Shown here one piece after another: positions 9,046 through 18,841 of a DNA stretch of 64,000 bases (positions are counted from its first letter, which is position 1; every line of letters begins with the position of its first letter). The stretch covers positions 3,741 to 67,740 of the forward strand of contig USPQ01000007.1 of NCBI GenBank assembly GCA_900556625.1, written 5' to 3'. The notes beneath the pieces are model-generated. The model ran no database searches, was not told the DNA's origin, and saw only the letters and a program-made list of their open reading frames with translations. The DNA is from an uncultured Bacteroides sp. GTDB lineage: Bacteria > Bacteroidota > Bacteroidia > Bacteroidales > Bacteroidaceae. A program made the translations under genes and the position numbers.

Positions 9046-12000
9046 ATGAAACGAAGAGGATTAATATTTAATTCGCGACCTAACAAGACAGCTGTCTTTG
9101 CGTTAGGATTAATGTTGGGACTTTGTCCTGTTTCAAAGGCATGGGCTGATGCGGATTTAAGTGACAATCAGGTAGTAATGCAGACGCAAAAGAAAGTGAA
9201 AGGTCAAGTGATTGATGCGACTGGCGAACCATTGATTGGTGTGAATATTAGCGTTATTGGTGGAACTGAAGGCACGATTACTGATATTGACGGGAATTAC
9301 ACGGTCAGTGTGCCGACAGGTGCAAAATTGAAGTTTAGCTATATAGGCTATAAAGACCAGCTAGTGGAGGTGGGTACGCAAACTATTGTCAATGTGAAAA
9401 TGCAGGAAGATAGTGAAGTTCTGGATGAAGTAGTTGTTGTGGGATATGGTTCACAGAAGAAAGAGACATTAACTGGTGCGGTAACAGTCGTTTCCGATAA
9501 AATGCTGGAAAATAAAGGTGCTATGTCGAGTCCTGTACAGGCATTGCAAGGGCAAGTACCGGGAGTTATTATTACCCGTTCCTCCGGTGCTCCGGGTGAT
9601 GAAAGCTGGGGAATGAAACTGCGTGGTGCTGTATCGGCCAATTCCACAGACCCGTTAATCATTATTGATGGAGTAGAATACGAAAGTGTGAATGAACTTC
9701 GTTTGCTTAACTCTGCCGATATTGAATCCATCAACTTTTTAAAAGATGCTTCGGCGGCTATCTACGGATCGAAGGCAGCAGGTGGTGTTATTTTGGTGAC
9801 TACCAAACAGGCTAAAGAAGGAAAGGCTAAAATAGAATATAGTGGTTCTTATACGCATAAATTTGTCGGTTTACAGCCTAAAATGATGAGTATTGACCAA
9901 TGGAGTGAAGCTATTATTACTACTCGTCACAACGATGGTTTAGGTGATGATGACCAATGGATAAAATATGCACAGCTTGCTCAAGCTTATAAAGGTGGAT
10001 ATATTGATTTATCTAAAAATCCGAATCCGATACCCGCTTTCGGTGATGTGGACGATTATGTCTTTATGGATACTAACTGGCAGGATGTATTGTTTGGCAA
10101 TGCAGGTTCTACGCAGCACAATTTGAGCGTATCCGGTGGAAACGAAAAGTCGTTGTATCGTCTTTCTGTAGGTTATATGTATGATGATAGTACCTTGAAA
10201 TGGGGAAATAATAATAATAAACGTTTCAATGTTCGTTTGACGAATACGGTAAAGTTGACGGATAGGTTTACTATCGAATCCGTGATGGCTTATAACCGCC
10301 AGGATCAGGTGTCTCCAACGATGATTGACAGGGTTCTGACTTCCAGTTATCCCCAGCCGGGATTGCCTTCCTCTACTATGGATGGCAAACCTTATCATTG
10401 GGGTGGAAATTATACTCCCAACTGGTATGCAGAACTGGGAGGTGATAATAAATTGAAAGTATCCGGTATTAATATTAGTGAGAATTTGAAGTATCAATTT
10501 ACTTCTTACTTGGATGCAGTAGTCAATTTAGGCTACAATACATCTACTGCGACACGTGATGGAGTAAAGAACAGCATTACTTGGTACACCTATGACGGAA
10601 CGTTGAGTACGGCAAAGACAAATGCTATCAATAATCCTAATCAGGCCTCTACGGAATATTCGAAATCTTTTGCCCGTACTGATTACTACTCTGTTTCAGG
10701 CTATTTGAATTATCACCAGACATTGGGAGAAAAACATAATGTTACAGCTATGCTTGGTGCACAATATAATTTGAAAGAGTATGATTATACAGTGGTGACA
10801 GCGAAGGATGTGCAGAGTTCATTGGAAATATTGAATGGATCGGGTGAAATAACATTGAAAAACTCGGCAAAAACCTCCGGTCCAAGTAAATGGCATGAAG
10901 CTATGATGTCATATTTCGGACGTTTCAATTACAATTATATGTCTAAGTATCTGTTGGAAATGAATCTCCGTTATGATGGTTCTTCTAAGTTCCGTCCTGA
11001 GAACCGATGGGATTTCTTTTATGGATTCTCGGGTGGATGGCGTCTTTCCGAAGAGGAATTTATGAAAAACGTGAAATTTGTCAATGAACTAAAATTGCGT
11101 CTTTCTTATGGAGTTGTTGGTAATCAGTCAGGTATTTCACGTTATGATGGTATGCAGTTATACAACTTTAATTCAGTCAATGGGGCTTACATTGGTGATG
11201 GAAGAATCTCCTATATTAAGACTAGCGGTGAAATTGCTACTATGGGACGTAGTTGGGAACGTATTCATAATTATAACTTAGGATTGGACTTTCATTTGTT
11301 TGACAGCCGCCTGCAGGGTACGGTAGAATTGTTTATGAAGAAGAATAACAATATGCTGATAGCAGTTGCTTATCCGGGAATTCTGGGAGATAAAGCTCCT
11401 GCTTCCAATAGTGGAAAATTTGAAGCAAAAGGATATGAAGGAACTGTGACATGGTCGGATAAAATTGGAAAAGTGAACTATCATGTGGGAGGTACATTTA
11501 CCTATGCTGATAATAAACTGGTAGACTATGGTGGAGTGACGGTATTTAAATCCGGCTTTGTAGACAAACAACAGGGGTACTCGTTGAACTCGGTATTCGG
11601 TCTGAAATATTGTGGAAAGATTCAGACAGAAGAACAATTGCGCAAGTACATTTATAAATATTATAATAGTAACGGTATAGGTATGCCGAAGGATCTCCGT
11701 TTGGGTGATAATATGTATGAAGATGTAAACGGTGATGGTAAGTTGGATGAAAAGGATTATGTTTATTTGGGTTCGGATGATCCGAAAATTTCCTATTCGT
11801 TCAATGTCGGAATAGAATGGAATAATTTTGATTTGTCTGCTGTATTCCAAGGTGCGGCCAAACGAACCATTTTCCGTGACGAAAGTAATGATAATTATCG
11901 CATACCGATGCGAGCCGCTCACTTGAATTCAACGACACAATCTGTGGGAAATGTGTGGAGTCCTGATAATAGAGACGGACGCTATCCGACATATACTAAT

Positions 12001-12285
12001 ATTAGTACGATTAATAATTATAATTATCAGTGTTCTTCTTGGTCGGTAGAAAATGGTAATTATCTGCGTCTGAAGAGTTTGACGTTAGGCTATAACTTCC
12101 CGGCTTCATTGCTTAGCAAGACGAAAGCGATCAGCAGACTTCGTATATATGTATCTGGAGCCGATTTGTGGGAAGTGAGTAAGATTAACGATGGATGGGA
12201 CCCCGAAGCTTCACGCAAGGTATCCGGTAATGGACGTTTCCCGTTCAATCGTACTTGTACTGTCGGATTAGATGTAACCTTTTAA
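9046..12285 (+). CDS. SusC-type TonB-dependent outer membrane glycan transporter
   Basis: A 1079-residue protein. The ATG at 9046 was chosen because it gives a typical signal (MKRRGLIFNSR... ending near AWAD at 34); a longer frame upstream adds an atypical 36-residue leader. The order is signal, carboxypeptidase-D-like regulatory domain (about 49-120, KVKGQVIDATGEPLIGVN), TonB box (DEVVVVGYG near 127-135), plug (about 140-260, with QALQGQVPGV and PLIIIDGVEY) and a 22-strand barrel ending in Phe (GLDVTF). There is no STN secretin-like domain, so direct signalling to an anti-sigma factor through this receptor is not expected. With the SusD 10 bp downstream it imports oligosaccharides across the outer membrane. 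Confidence 0.96.
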   Translation: MKRRGLIFNSRPNKTAVFALGLMLGLCPVSKAWADADLSDNQVVMQTQKKVKGQVIDATGEPLIGVNISVIGGTEGTITDIDGNYTVSVPTGAKLKFSYIGYKDQLVEVGTQTIVNVKMQEDSEVLDEVVVVGYGSQKKETLTGAVTVVSDKMLENKGAMSSPVQALQGQVPGVIITRSSGAPGDESWGMKLRGAVSANSTDPLIIIDGVEYESVNELRLLNSADIESINFLKDASAAIYGSKAAGGVILVTTKQAKEGKAKIEYSGSYTHKFVGLQPKMMSIDQWSEAIITTRHNDGLGDDDQWIKYAQLAQAYKGGYIDLSKNPNPIPAFGDVDDYVFMDTNWQDVLFGNAGSTQHNLSVSGGNEKSLYRLSVGYMYDDSTLKWGNNNNKRFNVRLTNTVKLTDRFTIESVMAYNRQDQVSPTMIDRVLTSSYPQPGLPSSTMDGKPYHWGGNYTPNWYAELGGDNKLKVSGINISENLKYQFTSYLDAVVNLGYNTSTATRDGVKNSITWYTYDGTLSTAKTNAINNPNQASTEYSKSFARTDYYSVSGYLNYHQTLGEKHNVTAMLGAQYNLKEYDYTVVTAKDVQSSLEILNGSGEITLKNSAKTSGPSKWHEAMMSYFGRFNYNYMSKYLLEMNLRYDGSSKFRPENRWDFFYGFSGGWRLSEEEFMKNVKFVNELKLRLSYGVVGNQSGISRYDGMQLYNFNSVNGAYIGDGRISYIKTSGEIATMGRSWERIHNYNLGLDFHLFDSRLQGTVELFMKKNNNMLIAVAYPGILGDKAPASNSGKFEAKGYEGTVTWSDKIGKVNYHVGGTFTYADNKLVDYGGVTVFKSGFVDKQQGYSLNSVFGLKYCGKIQTEEQLRKYIYKYYNSNGIGMPKDLRLGDNMYEDVNGDGKLDEKDYVYLGSDDPKISYSFNVGIEWNNFDLSAVFQGAAKRTIFRDESNDNYRIPMRAAHLNSTTQSVGNVWSPDNRDGRYPTYTNISTINNYNYQCSSWSVENGNYLRLKSLTLGYNFPASLLSKTKAISRLRIYVSGADLWEVSKINDGWDPEASRKVSGNGRFPFNRTCTVGLDVTF

Positions 12286-12295
12286 TACTTAGAAT

Positions 12296-14047
12296 ATGAA
12301 AATAGTAAATACAATAAAAACTATATTGCTGCTTTTGGTAGTGGTGATTTTACCGTCTTGCCTTGATCTTGATCCGCAAGATCAAATGTCGGATGCAAAT
12401 TTGTGGCAGACTCCAAATGATTATAAACTGTATGCTAATCAGTTTTATGAATGGACTCGTGATTTTTCGAGTGCCGTATATGATGGTCCTCATAGTGATA
12501 CCCGTTCGGACTTGATGACTTCAAGTAGCTACAATGAATATAGTAAGGGAATTAATAATATTCCGGTGTCGGATGGAAATTATACGGGAGCTTATACAAA
12601 GATTCGTTATGCTAATATTTTGTTACAAAAAGCAGAAAGTTATCCTAACCCGACAGACATAGCACGCTATGTTGCTGAAGCTAAGTTCTTTCGTGCATAC
12701 GAATATTTTGATTTACTTCAGTTATTTGGAGATGTAATTGTGGTGACTGAACCTATTGATATCACTGATCCGAAAATGAATGCCCCTCGTGATGACCGTT
12801 CGAAAGTGGTAGACCTGATCATTGAAGATTTGAAGCAAGCCATTCCTGATTTACCGAAAGAGAATGCTATTGCAACAGCTGATAAGGGACGTGTTTCACA
12901 GGGAGCTGCCCAGGCTTTTCTTTCTCGTGTGGCGTTGTATGAAGGTACATGGCAGAAATTTAGGACAGGGGATGTAACTCGAATCAATGATTTGCTTGAT
13001 ATTGCTGCTGAGTCTGCTTGGGAAGTAATTGATAGTAAGCAGTATGAAATATTTAAACCGGCGGAATTAGGTACAGATGCTTATAAATATCTATTTATTT
13101 TAGAAGATGTTCAGTCCAATCCGGCTAATATTAAGAAAGATAAAAATAAGGAATATATTTTCTCACGTCGTCATGATGAAGTGATTGCTCCAATCGGTAA
13201 GAATATTACTAAGAATTGTTTTGCCAATGTACAATGGGTAACTCGTAAATTGGCGGAAATGTATTTGGGAGCGGATGGACTTCCAATTGACAATGCGCAG
13301 TCGACTGCCGGTGTTGACTATTCTACTCCAGACAACGAGTATGCAAAACGTGATAACCGCATGACGAATACTTTAATGGCACCGGGACGGAAATATTGGA
13401 ATAACAATGCTTCTCATACCACTTGGACAGATGCGGATAAAGCTGCTTTTGATAATAAAGATTTCTATCCGACTAGTGGTAGTGGATATAACAATCAAAA
13501 ATGGGCAACGGAACGTAATGTGAAAGATGAATATGAAGGATATGACTTTCCGATTATTCGTTATGCTGAAGTGTTACTGAATTATGCCGAAGCGGTATTT
13601 GAGAGAAATGCGGATGCAGAAGGTAACATCATGGATGCTTCTAAAGTGGATGCAGCATTGGTATATTTGAATGAGGTTCGTCAACGTGTGAATCCGAATA
13701 TGCCGGAACTCACTACTTCTTTTGCTACTACTCATAATCTGAAAATGCGTGAAGAGATTCGCCGGGAGCGTACAGTGGAACTTTTCAATGAGGGCTTCCG
13801 TATTGATGATTTGAAACGTTGGAAAACTGCTGAAACGGAAATGCCGGAGAATATGTTAGGCGTAAAATGGAACACGTCCGGTGATTGGGCAACGTGGGCC
13901 GGAAAATGGTCTCCTTCTTATTCGTTGGAAGATGGCTGTTTGCTTATCGAAACCAATCGTGTGTGGAGTAATAAAAATTATCTTTATCCACTGCCGTCAG
14001 ACCAACGTCAGTTGAATCCTAATATCGGTCAGAATCCGGGATGGTAA
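12296..14047 (+). CDS. SusD-like surface glycan-binding lipoprotein
   Basis: A 583-residue SusD/RagB family protein with a lipoprotein signal ending in LPSC (Cys22), followed by the acidic LDLDP sequence typical of surface-exported Bacteroides lipoproteins. The helical TPR-like scaffold is visible (YVAEAKFFRAYEYFDLLQLFGDV near residue 125; REEIRRERTVELFNEGFR near 490; PLPSDQRQLNPN at the end). It caps the SusC barrel and binds the glycan. The gene follows susC by 10 bp and is followed at 48 bp by an Ig-like glycan-binding protein, so susC, susD and that gene form one transcription unit. Confidence 0.96.
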   Translation: MKIVNTIKTILLLLVVVILPSCLDLDPQDQMSDANLWQTPNDYKLYANQFYEWTRDFSSAVYDGPHSDTRSDLMTSSSYNEYSKGINNIPVSDGNYTGAYTKIRYANILLQKAESYPNPTDIARYVAEAKFFRAYEYFDLLQLFGDVIVVTEPIDITDPKMNAPRDDRSKVVDLIIEDLKQAIPDLPKENAIATADKGRVSQGAAQAFLSRVALYEGTWQKFRTGDVTRINDLLDIAAESAWEVIDSKQYEIFKPAELGTDAYKYLFILEDVQSNPANIKKDKNKEYIFSRRHDEVIAPIGKNITKNCFANVQWVTRKLAEMYLGADGLPIDNAQSTAGVDYSTPDNEYAKRDNRMTNTLMAPGRKYWNNNASHTTWTDADKAAFDNKDFYPTSGSGYNNQKWATERNVKDEYEGYDFPIIRYAEVLLNYAEAVFERNADAEGNIMDASKVDAALVYLNEVRQRVNPNMPELTTSFATTHNLKMREEIRRERTVELFNEGFRIDDLKRWKTAETEMPENMLGVKWNTSGDWATWAGKWSPSYSLEDGCLLIETNRVWSNKNYLYPLPSDQRQLNPNIGQNPGW

Positions 14048-14095
14048 CGTCGGGAAGAACTGATTTTATATGTTGAACATTAAAAGAATAGAATT

Positions 14096-15586
14096 ATGAA
14101 ATATACATTATTGAGTCTAGGCTTAGTGGCTTTTTTCTCATTGTCGGCATGTGATGACGGCAAGGTATTTGGTGATGGGCTGGATGAAAAGACACTAATC
14201 TCCGAGATTGAATTGACCAATGTGGAGAATGGAAAATTAACATTGGCTGCAACTGTAGATTATACAGACTCTTTGATTACTTATAAATATTCTCCGGAAC
14301 AACCGAGTAACCCTAAGGTTAAATGGACATCATCGAATGAAAAAGTAGCTACTGTGTCACAGGATGGACTTGTGCATGCTGTAAGTGCAGGTAAGGCAAA
14401 TATTATGATTACTCCGGAAGTAGGCTTTGGTGCAACAGCTCTTTTTGAATTGACTGTTGTGCCTGAATTTAAGCCGATTACAGATTTTGAATTTACGGAA
14501 GCCGATAAGGCTGAGCTATTTGCTTCAGAAGAAAGGACATTGAAACCAACTATTCTTCCGGCAGACCGTACTTATTCTACGATAACATGGAAAAGTAGTG
14601 ATACGTCTATTGCGACTGTAACGAAAGATGGTGTAGTGAGAGGCGTTGATGGTGGAGAAGAGGGAAGAACTGTTACCATTACTGCTGTTTCTTTGGATAG
14701 AGGAGGGTATGAGGAATCTTTTGAATTAAAGATAATACCGATAATCTATATTGATGAAATCACATTCGGGACACAAGAAGATTTGTTGCCGGGTGAAAGT
14801 ATGAAACTGAACTTTACTACTTCTCCGGAGAATGCGACTGTAGCTTCTTTGACGTGGACTAGTAGTGATCCGAATGTTGTAGAAGTTAGTGATCAGGGAG
14901 TTGTAACTGCCAAGAATTATGGTGAAGTTACTATTATGGCTGCTACAACTATGGGACAGGAGTTTTCCACAACTGTAAAAGTACCTTATGGGCTGATGAA
15001 ATATTCATTTGAAACATCATTGTCTCCTTGGTATTTAAAACAGTCTGATGGGTTTACTTCATCTGTAGATTTTAAGGATGGAGGAGCAGTTGTGTCAATG
15101 AATCCAAATCCTTCGAGAGGAAATTCTTGTCGTGCCGATCTTGTATTAACGGCAAATGGTAGTTATAAAGATAAAGTGTATTTAAATGTAGGTGTATATA
15201 GGTATTTAGCAATAAAAATGATTAGACCTTATGGAGGAAATAAATTGCAAGGAAATGTCAAATTAGATACACAGTATGGTGCTTATAAAGAAAATGAAGG
15301 AAGTGGAAATAATAAATATCAAATTTTGGATGGTGAAGAAACTCCAGGAAGTCCGGAGGTGTATTATTATGACTTACAAATCGAAAATGCGGTTGGCAAT
15401 GGGACAAATAAACCTTTCCATACATTCTCACAGACAAAGGAAGAAGAAATAAGGACATTCCAATTTGTAATGGCTGACTTTAAAGAGGCTAATGGATCAA
15501 ATACTGAATATACTGTATATTGGGTTCGTACATTTAAGACGTTAGATGATTTGAAAGCTTTTGTTGAACAAGAAGATAAGAATTGA
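14096..15586 (+). CDS. Surface glycan-binding lipoprotein with tandem BIG_2 Ig-like domains
   Basis: A 496-residue lipoprotein (LSAC, Cys19). Three bacterial Ig-like (Big_2) repeats are visible with the hallmark W-T/K-S-S-N/D-x-x-V-A-T-V pattern: VKWTSSNEKVATVSQDG near residue 80, ITWKSSDTSIATVTKDG near 160, LTWTSSDPNVVEVSDQG near 255. A C-terminal domain of about 195 residues (from KYSFETSLSPWYL) is rich in aromatic and Gly residues and probably binds glycan. Position after susD and the modular build match the SusE/F-type surface glycan-binding proteins, in which Ig-like domains hold the C-terminal binding domain away from the membrane. The C-terminal family is not recognised with certainty. 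Confidence 0.85.
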   Translation: MKYTLLSLGLVAFFSLSACDDGKVFGDGLDEKTLISEIELTNVENGKLTLAATVDYTDSLITYKYSPEQPSNPKVKWTSSNEKVATVSQDGLVHAVSAGKANIMITPEVGFGATALFELTVVPEFKPITDFEFTEADKAELFASEERTLKPTILPADRTYSTITWKSSDTSIATVTKDGVVRGVDGGEEGRTVTITAVSLDRGGYEESFELKIIPIIYIDEITFGTQEDLLPGESMKLNFTTSPENATVASLTWTSSDPNVVEVSDQGVVTAKNYGEVTIMAATTMGQEFSTTVKVPYGLMKYSFETSLSPWYLKQSDGFTSSVDFKDGGAVVSMNPNPSRGNSCRADLVLTANGSYKDKVYLNVGVYRYLAIKMIRPYGGNKLQGNVKLDTQYGAYKENEGSGNNKYQILDGEETPGSPEVYYYDLQIENAVGNGTNKPFHTFSQTKEEEIRTFQFVMADFKEANGSNTEYTVYWVRTFKTLDDLKAFVEQEDKN

Positions 15587-15592
15587 TAAACT

Positions 15593-16948
15593 ATGAGAAC
15601 AAAAATATATATATTATCAACGATGCTTGCACTCAATTTGAGTGCATGCACCGATATCCAAGATGGCACTACTGATATTGATTCATGGCCAGCTATAAAT
15701 GAATATACATTGAATCATCCTTGTATGCTTCATACGGATGCTGATTTTACTTATGTGAAGTCTAAATTAACTCAGACTCCTTGGAGCGAAGGATTGGATA
15801 AATTGAAAAATTCGAGATATTCCTATTCTAATTATACTCCTGAAGCACAAGAGATCTTGGGACGTATGGATAAAACGAATTGGTCTGCTACATTTCCCGA
15901 TTGGTGGAATAATTATACTTATTTCTACGAAGATGCGGCAGCAGCTTACCAATTAGCCCTTCGTTGGAAACTAGAAAATGATTTAGCCTGTGGACAAGCT
16001 GCAGTTAGAATCTTGAATGAGTGGGCTACTACTTGCAAAGGACTTGTTCGTGTCAAGAGTCTTGCCAACGATAGAACGTATGATCCGAATGGAGAAATTG
16101 CCGACCCGAATGAATATTTGATTTCTATTAATGTTCATCAGATGGTAAATGCTGCAGAAATCATGCGTACAGACGAAACTCTTTTCAAGAAGGATGAATT
16201 GGCTGCATTTCAAACAATGGTAAAGAATGTTTTTTATCCGGCTGCTTCTGATTTTCTGGCTCATAGAGAAAGTTGCAAACAGCACAGTTGGTTAAATTGG
16301 GATCTGGCACAGATGACTTCTATTTTGTCTATTGGTATTCTTTGTGATGATCAGGATATGATTAATGAGGCTATTCTTTATTTTAAATATGGAGTAGGAA
16401 ATGGTTGTATTGACAATGCAGTACCTTTTCTTCATCAAGATCCGGATGGTCATGGAATGTTAGGGCAAGGACAGGAGTCCGGTCGTGATCAGGGTCATGC
16501 AACGCTTTGTGTTTCTTTGATGGGAGCATTCTGCCAAATGGCATATAATATCGGTGAGGATTTGTTTGCTTATGATGGAAACAAGGTGCTTGCTATGGCT
16601 GAATATACGGCTAAATATAATTTGTGGAAAGACTTTGATGATACTTCTTCCACATCAGATGAGAAATTTGTGTATCGTAAAAAAGATTTCCCCTATACCT
16701 ATTATGAGAATTGTAGCTGGCAGTGCCCTGAACTTTCTTCTCAGGAAGAGAATGATAAATCGAGAGGTGAAATACGTCCTTGTTGGGCTTTGATTTATAA
16801 TCATTATAAAACCAAAGGCTTGGATGCATATTATACCAAACAGTTTATGGATGGCATGGGTGTCGAAGGTGGTGGAGGACATTACGGAAGCACAAGTGGT
16901 GGATTTGACCAATTAGGGTTTGGTACACTAATGTACACAAGAGAATAA
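15593..16948 (+). CDS. Alginate-lyase-superfamily polysaccharide lyase lipoprotein (PL38-like)
   Basis: A 451-residue lipoprotein (LSAC, Cys19) starting 6 bp after the preceding gene. The all-alpha alginate_lyase domain (PF05426 type) is shown by an N-H-W region (NVHQMVNAAEI near residue 180; KQHSWLNWDLAQM near 230, holding the likely catalytic His) and by the diagnostic QESGRDQGHATLC block near 298, which has the Gln, Arg and His that bind the uronate. Length and motifs resemble CAZy family PL38, whose members, as I recall, include glucuronan lyases and a Bacteroides ovatus alginate lyase. It is probably the surface endo-lyase of this PUL, working before the heparinase-type lyase and GH88. 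The family call is by eye. Confidence 0.78.
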   Translation: MRTKIYILSTMLALNLSACTDIQDGTTDIDSWPAINEYTLNHPCMLHTDADFTYVKSKLTQTPWSEGLDKLKNSRYSYSNYTPEAQEILGRMDKTNWSATFPDWWNNYTYFYEDAAAAYQLALRWKLENDLACGQAAVRILNEWATTCKGLVRVKSLANDRTYDPNGEIADPNEYLISINVHQMVNAAEIMRTDETLFKKDELAAFQTMVKNVFYPAASDFLAHRESCKQHSWLNWDLAQMTSILSIGILCDDQDMINEAILYFKYGVGNGCIDNAVPFLHQDPDGHGMLGQGQESGRDQGHATLCVSLMGAFCQMAYNIGEDLFAYDGNKVLAMAEYTAKYNLWKDFDDTSSTSDEKFVYRKKDFPYTYYENCSWQCPELSSQEENDKSRGEIRPCWALIYNHYKTKGLDAYYTKQFMDGMGVEGGGGHYGSTSGGFDQLGFGTLMYTRE

Positions 16949-16974
16949 AATATTATTTTCTAAAAATAATTATG

Positions 16975-17002
16975 AGGGGATTAGGTATTTACCTAATCCC
17001 CT
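16975..17002 (+). terminator. Strong hairpin between the PL38-like and GH43 genes
   Basis: AGGGGATTAGGTA pairs perfectly with TACCTAATCCCCT over 13 bp across a 2-base spacer. No T run follows (TCGTATATA), so it may be an attenuating or mRNA-stabilising hairpin at the 3' end of the susCD transcript rather than a full terminator. The 150 bases to the GH43 start hold no gene. Confidence 0.65.
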
Positions 17003-17153
17003 TCGTATATATAAGCAAATAGGTCAGTAAATAGATTGTTTGAAAAGGAAATTAGATTCAGTTTTCTGAGAGATTAGTTTTATCTATGAGGTAGAAAGAA
17101 TCTGTTTTTAGGAATAACATTTGAATTTAGAAAAGAATTATTAGTTAGGTACT

Positions 17154-18800
17154 ATGCGTAAAAAGATTCTGTTTTTAGCAGGAATGATGGTTTGCAGTTC
17201 ATTGGCAGGCGCACAAGAAATTTCTAAGACCTGGGTGGCTGATAAGGGGAATGGCACTTATCAGAACCCGGTTCTTCATGCTGACTATTCAGACCCGGAT
17301 ATCTGTGCGGCCGGAGATGATTTCTATATGACAGCATCCAGTTTTAACTGTATTCCCGGAATTCCTATTCTTCATTCCAATGATTTGGTTAATTGGTCGT
17401 TAGTAAACTATGCATTACCGGTTCAGGAGCCGGAACCTTTCTTCGATAAGGCACAGCATGGCAAAGGCGTATGGGCACCGGCCATTCGTTTTCATAACGG
17501 AGAATTTTATATTTACTGGGGGGATCCGGATTATGGAATCTATATGATTAAAACTAAAGATCCGAAAGGAAAATGGAGCAAGCCTGTATTGGTGAAAGCT
17601 GGGAAAGGTATGATTGATGCCACTCCTTTGTGGGACGAAGACGGAAAAGTATATCTGATACATGCTTATGCCGGAAGCCGTAGCGGAGTGAATAGTATTC
17701 TCGTTATTTGCGAACTGAATGCAGAGGGAACAGAAGTAATTTCCGATCCGGTGATGGTCTTTGACGGAAATGATGGAAAGAACCATACGGTAGAAGGACC
17801 GAAACTTTACAAACGCAACGGATACTACTATATTTTTGCTCCGGCAGGTGGAGTAGCAACTGGTTGGCAATTAGTACTTCGCTCGAAGAACATTTACGGC
17901 CCTTACGAATCGAAGATCGTAATGGCACAAGGAAAGACGAGTATCAACGGGCCTCATCAAGGTGGCTGGGTAGACACCAACACTGGAGAATCGTGGTTCG
18001 TCCATTTTCAAGATAAAGGTGCTTACGGACGTGTGATTCATCTGAATCCGATGATGTGGGTAAATGACTGGCCTGTAATCGGAGTGGACAAGGATAAAGA
18101 CGGTTGCGGTGAACCTGTAACGACTTATAAGAAACCGAATGTAGGAAAGACATATCCGATAGCCACTCCGCCGGAGAGTGATGAATTCAATACCCGCCAT
18201 TTGGGATTACAATGGCAATGGCATGCCAATAAAAAAGACACTTACGGGTTTACTACCGATTTGGGATTTATCCGTCTTTATGCAGGCAGCCTTTCGAAAG
18301 AGTTTGTGAACTTCTGGGAAGTTCCTAATCTGCTGATGCAAAAGTTTCCGGCTGAAGAATTTACAGCTACGACCAAGCTGACATTTACTGCCAAGCAGGA
18401 TAGGGAACAAACCGGAATCATTGTGATGGGATGGGATTATAGCTATCTCTCCATTCGTAAGGCGGGAGATCAGTTTATTCTGCAACAAGCAGTCTGCAAG
18501 GATGCGGAACAGCAAAATCCCGAACAGATAAAAGAATTGGCAAATATTCCAGTAAAATATTTGAAGATGCCGGGAGTAGCAGATAATGAGTGGCAAACAG
18601 TTTACTTGCAAGTAAAGGTTCGTAAAGGAGCCGTTTGTACATTCGCTTATAGTCTGGACGGAAAGAAATACACGACAGTGGGAGAGCCTTTCACAGCCCG
18701 ACAAGGCAAATGGATCGGAGCCAAAGTTGGAGTATTTTGTGTAACTCCGAATGAGGGCAATCGTGGATGGGCGGATGTAGACTGGTTCAGAGTCAATTAA
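17154..18800 (+). CDS. GH43 family glycosidase (xylosidase/arabinofuranosidase type)
   Basis: A 548-residue secreted protein (signal ending near AGAQ). The five-bladed propeller of GH43 carries its three acidic residues: base D47 in YSDPD, pKa modulator D155 in MIDATPLW, and acid E214 in TVEGPKLY. A C-terminal beta-sandwich of about 200 residues (from FNTRHLGLQWQWH near 345 to GWADVDWFRVN) matches the concanavalin-like accessory domain of the long GH43 beta-xylosidase-type enzymes. It would remove alpha-L-arabinofuranosyl or beta-xylosyl units in the periplasm. It precedes the GH88 gene by 41 bp, so the two are likely co-transcribed. Confidence 0.93.
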   Translation: MRKKILFLAGMMVCSSLAGAQEISKTWVADKGNGTYQNPVLHADYSDPDICAAGDDFYMTASSFNCIPGIPILHSNDLVNWSLVNYALPVQEPEPFFDKAQHGKGVWAPAIRFHNGEFYIYWGDPDYGIYMIKTKDPKGKWSKPVLVKAGKGMIDATPLWDEDGKVYLIHAYAGSRSGVNSILVICELNAEGTEVISDPVMVFDGNDGKNHTVEGPKLYKRNGYYYIFAPAGGVATGWQLVLRSKNIYGPYESKIVMAQGKTSINGPHQGGWVDTNTGESWFVHFQDKGAYGRVIHLNPMMWVNDWPVIGVDKDKDGCGEPVTTYKKPNVGKTYPIATPPESDEFNTRHLGLQWQWHANKKDTYGFTTDLGFIRLYAGSLSKEFVNFWEVPNLLMQKFPAEEFTATTKLTFTAKQDREQTGIIVMGWDYSYLSIRKAGDQFILQQAVCKDAEQQNPEQIKELANIPVKYLKMPGVADNEWQTVYLQVKVRKGAVCTFAYSLDGKKYTTVGEPFTARQGKWIGAKVGVFCVTPNEGNRGWADVDWFRVN

Positions 18801-18841
18801 AAATTAAGAATTAGAAATTAAAGTAGATATATCAGATTAAG

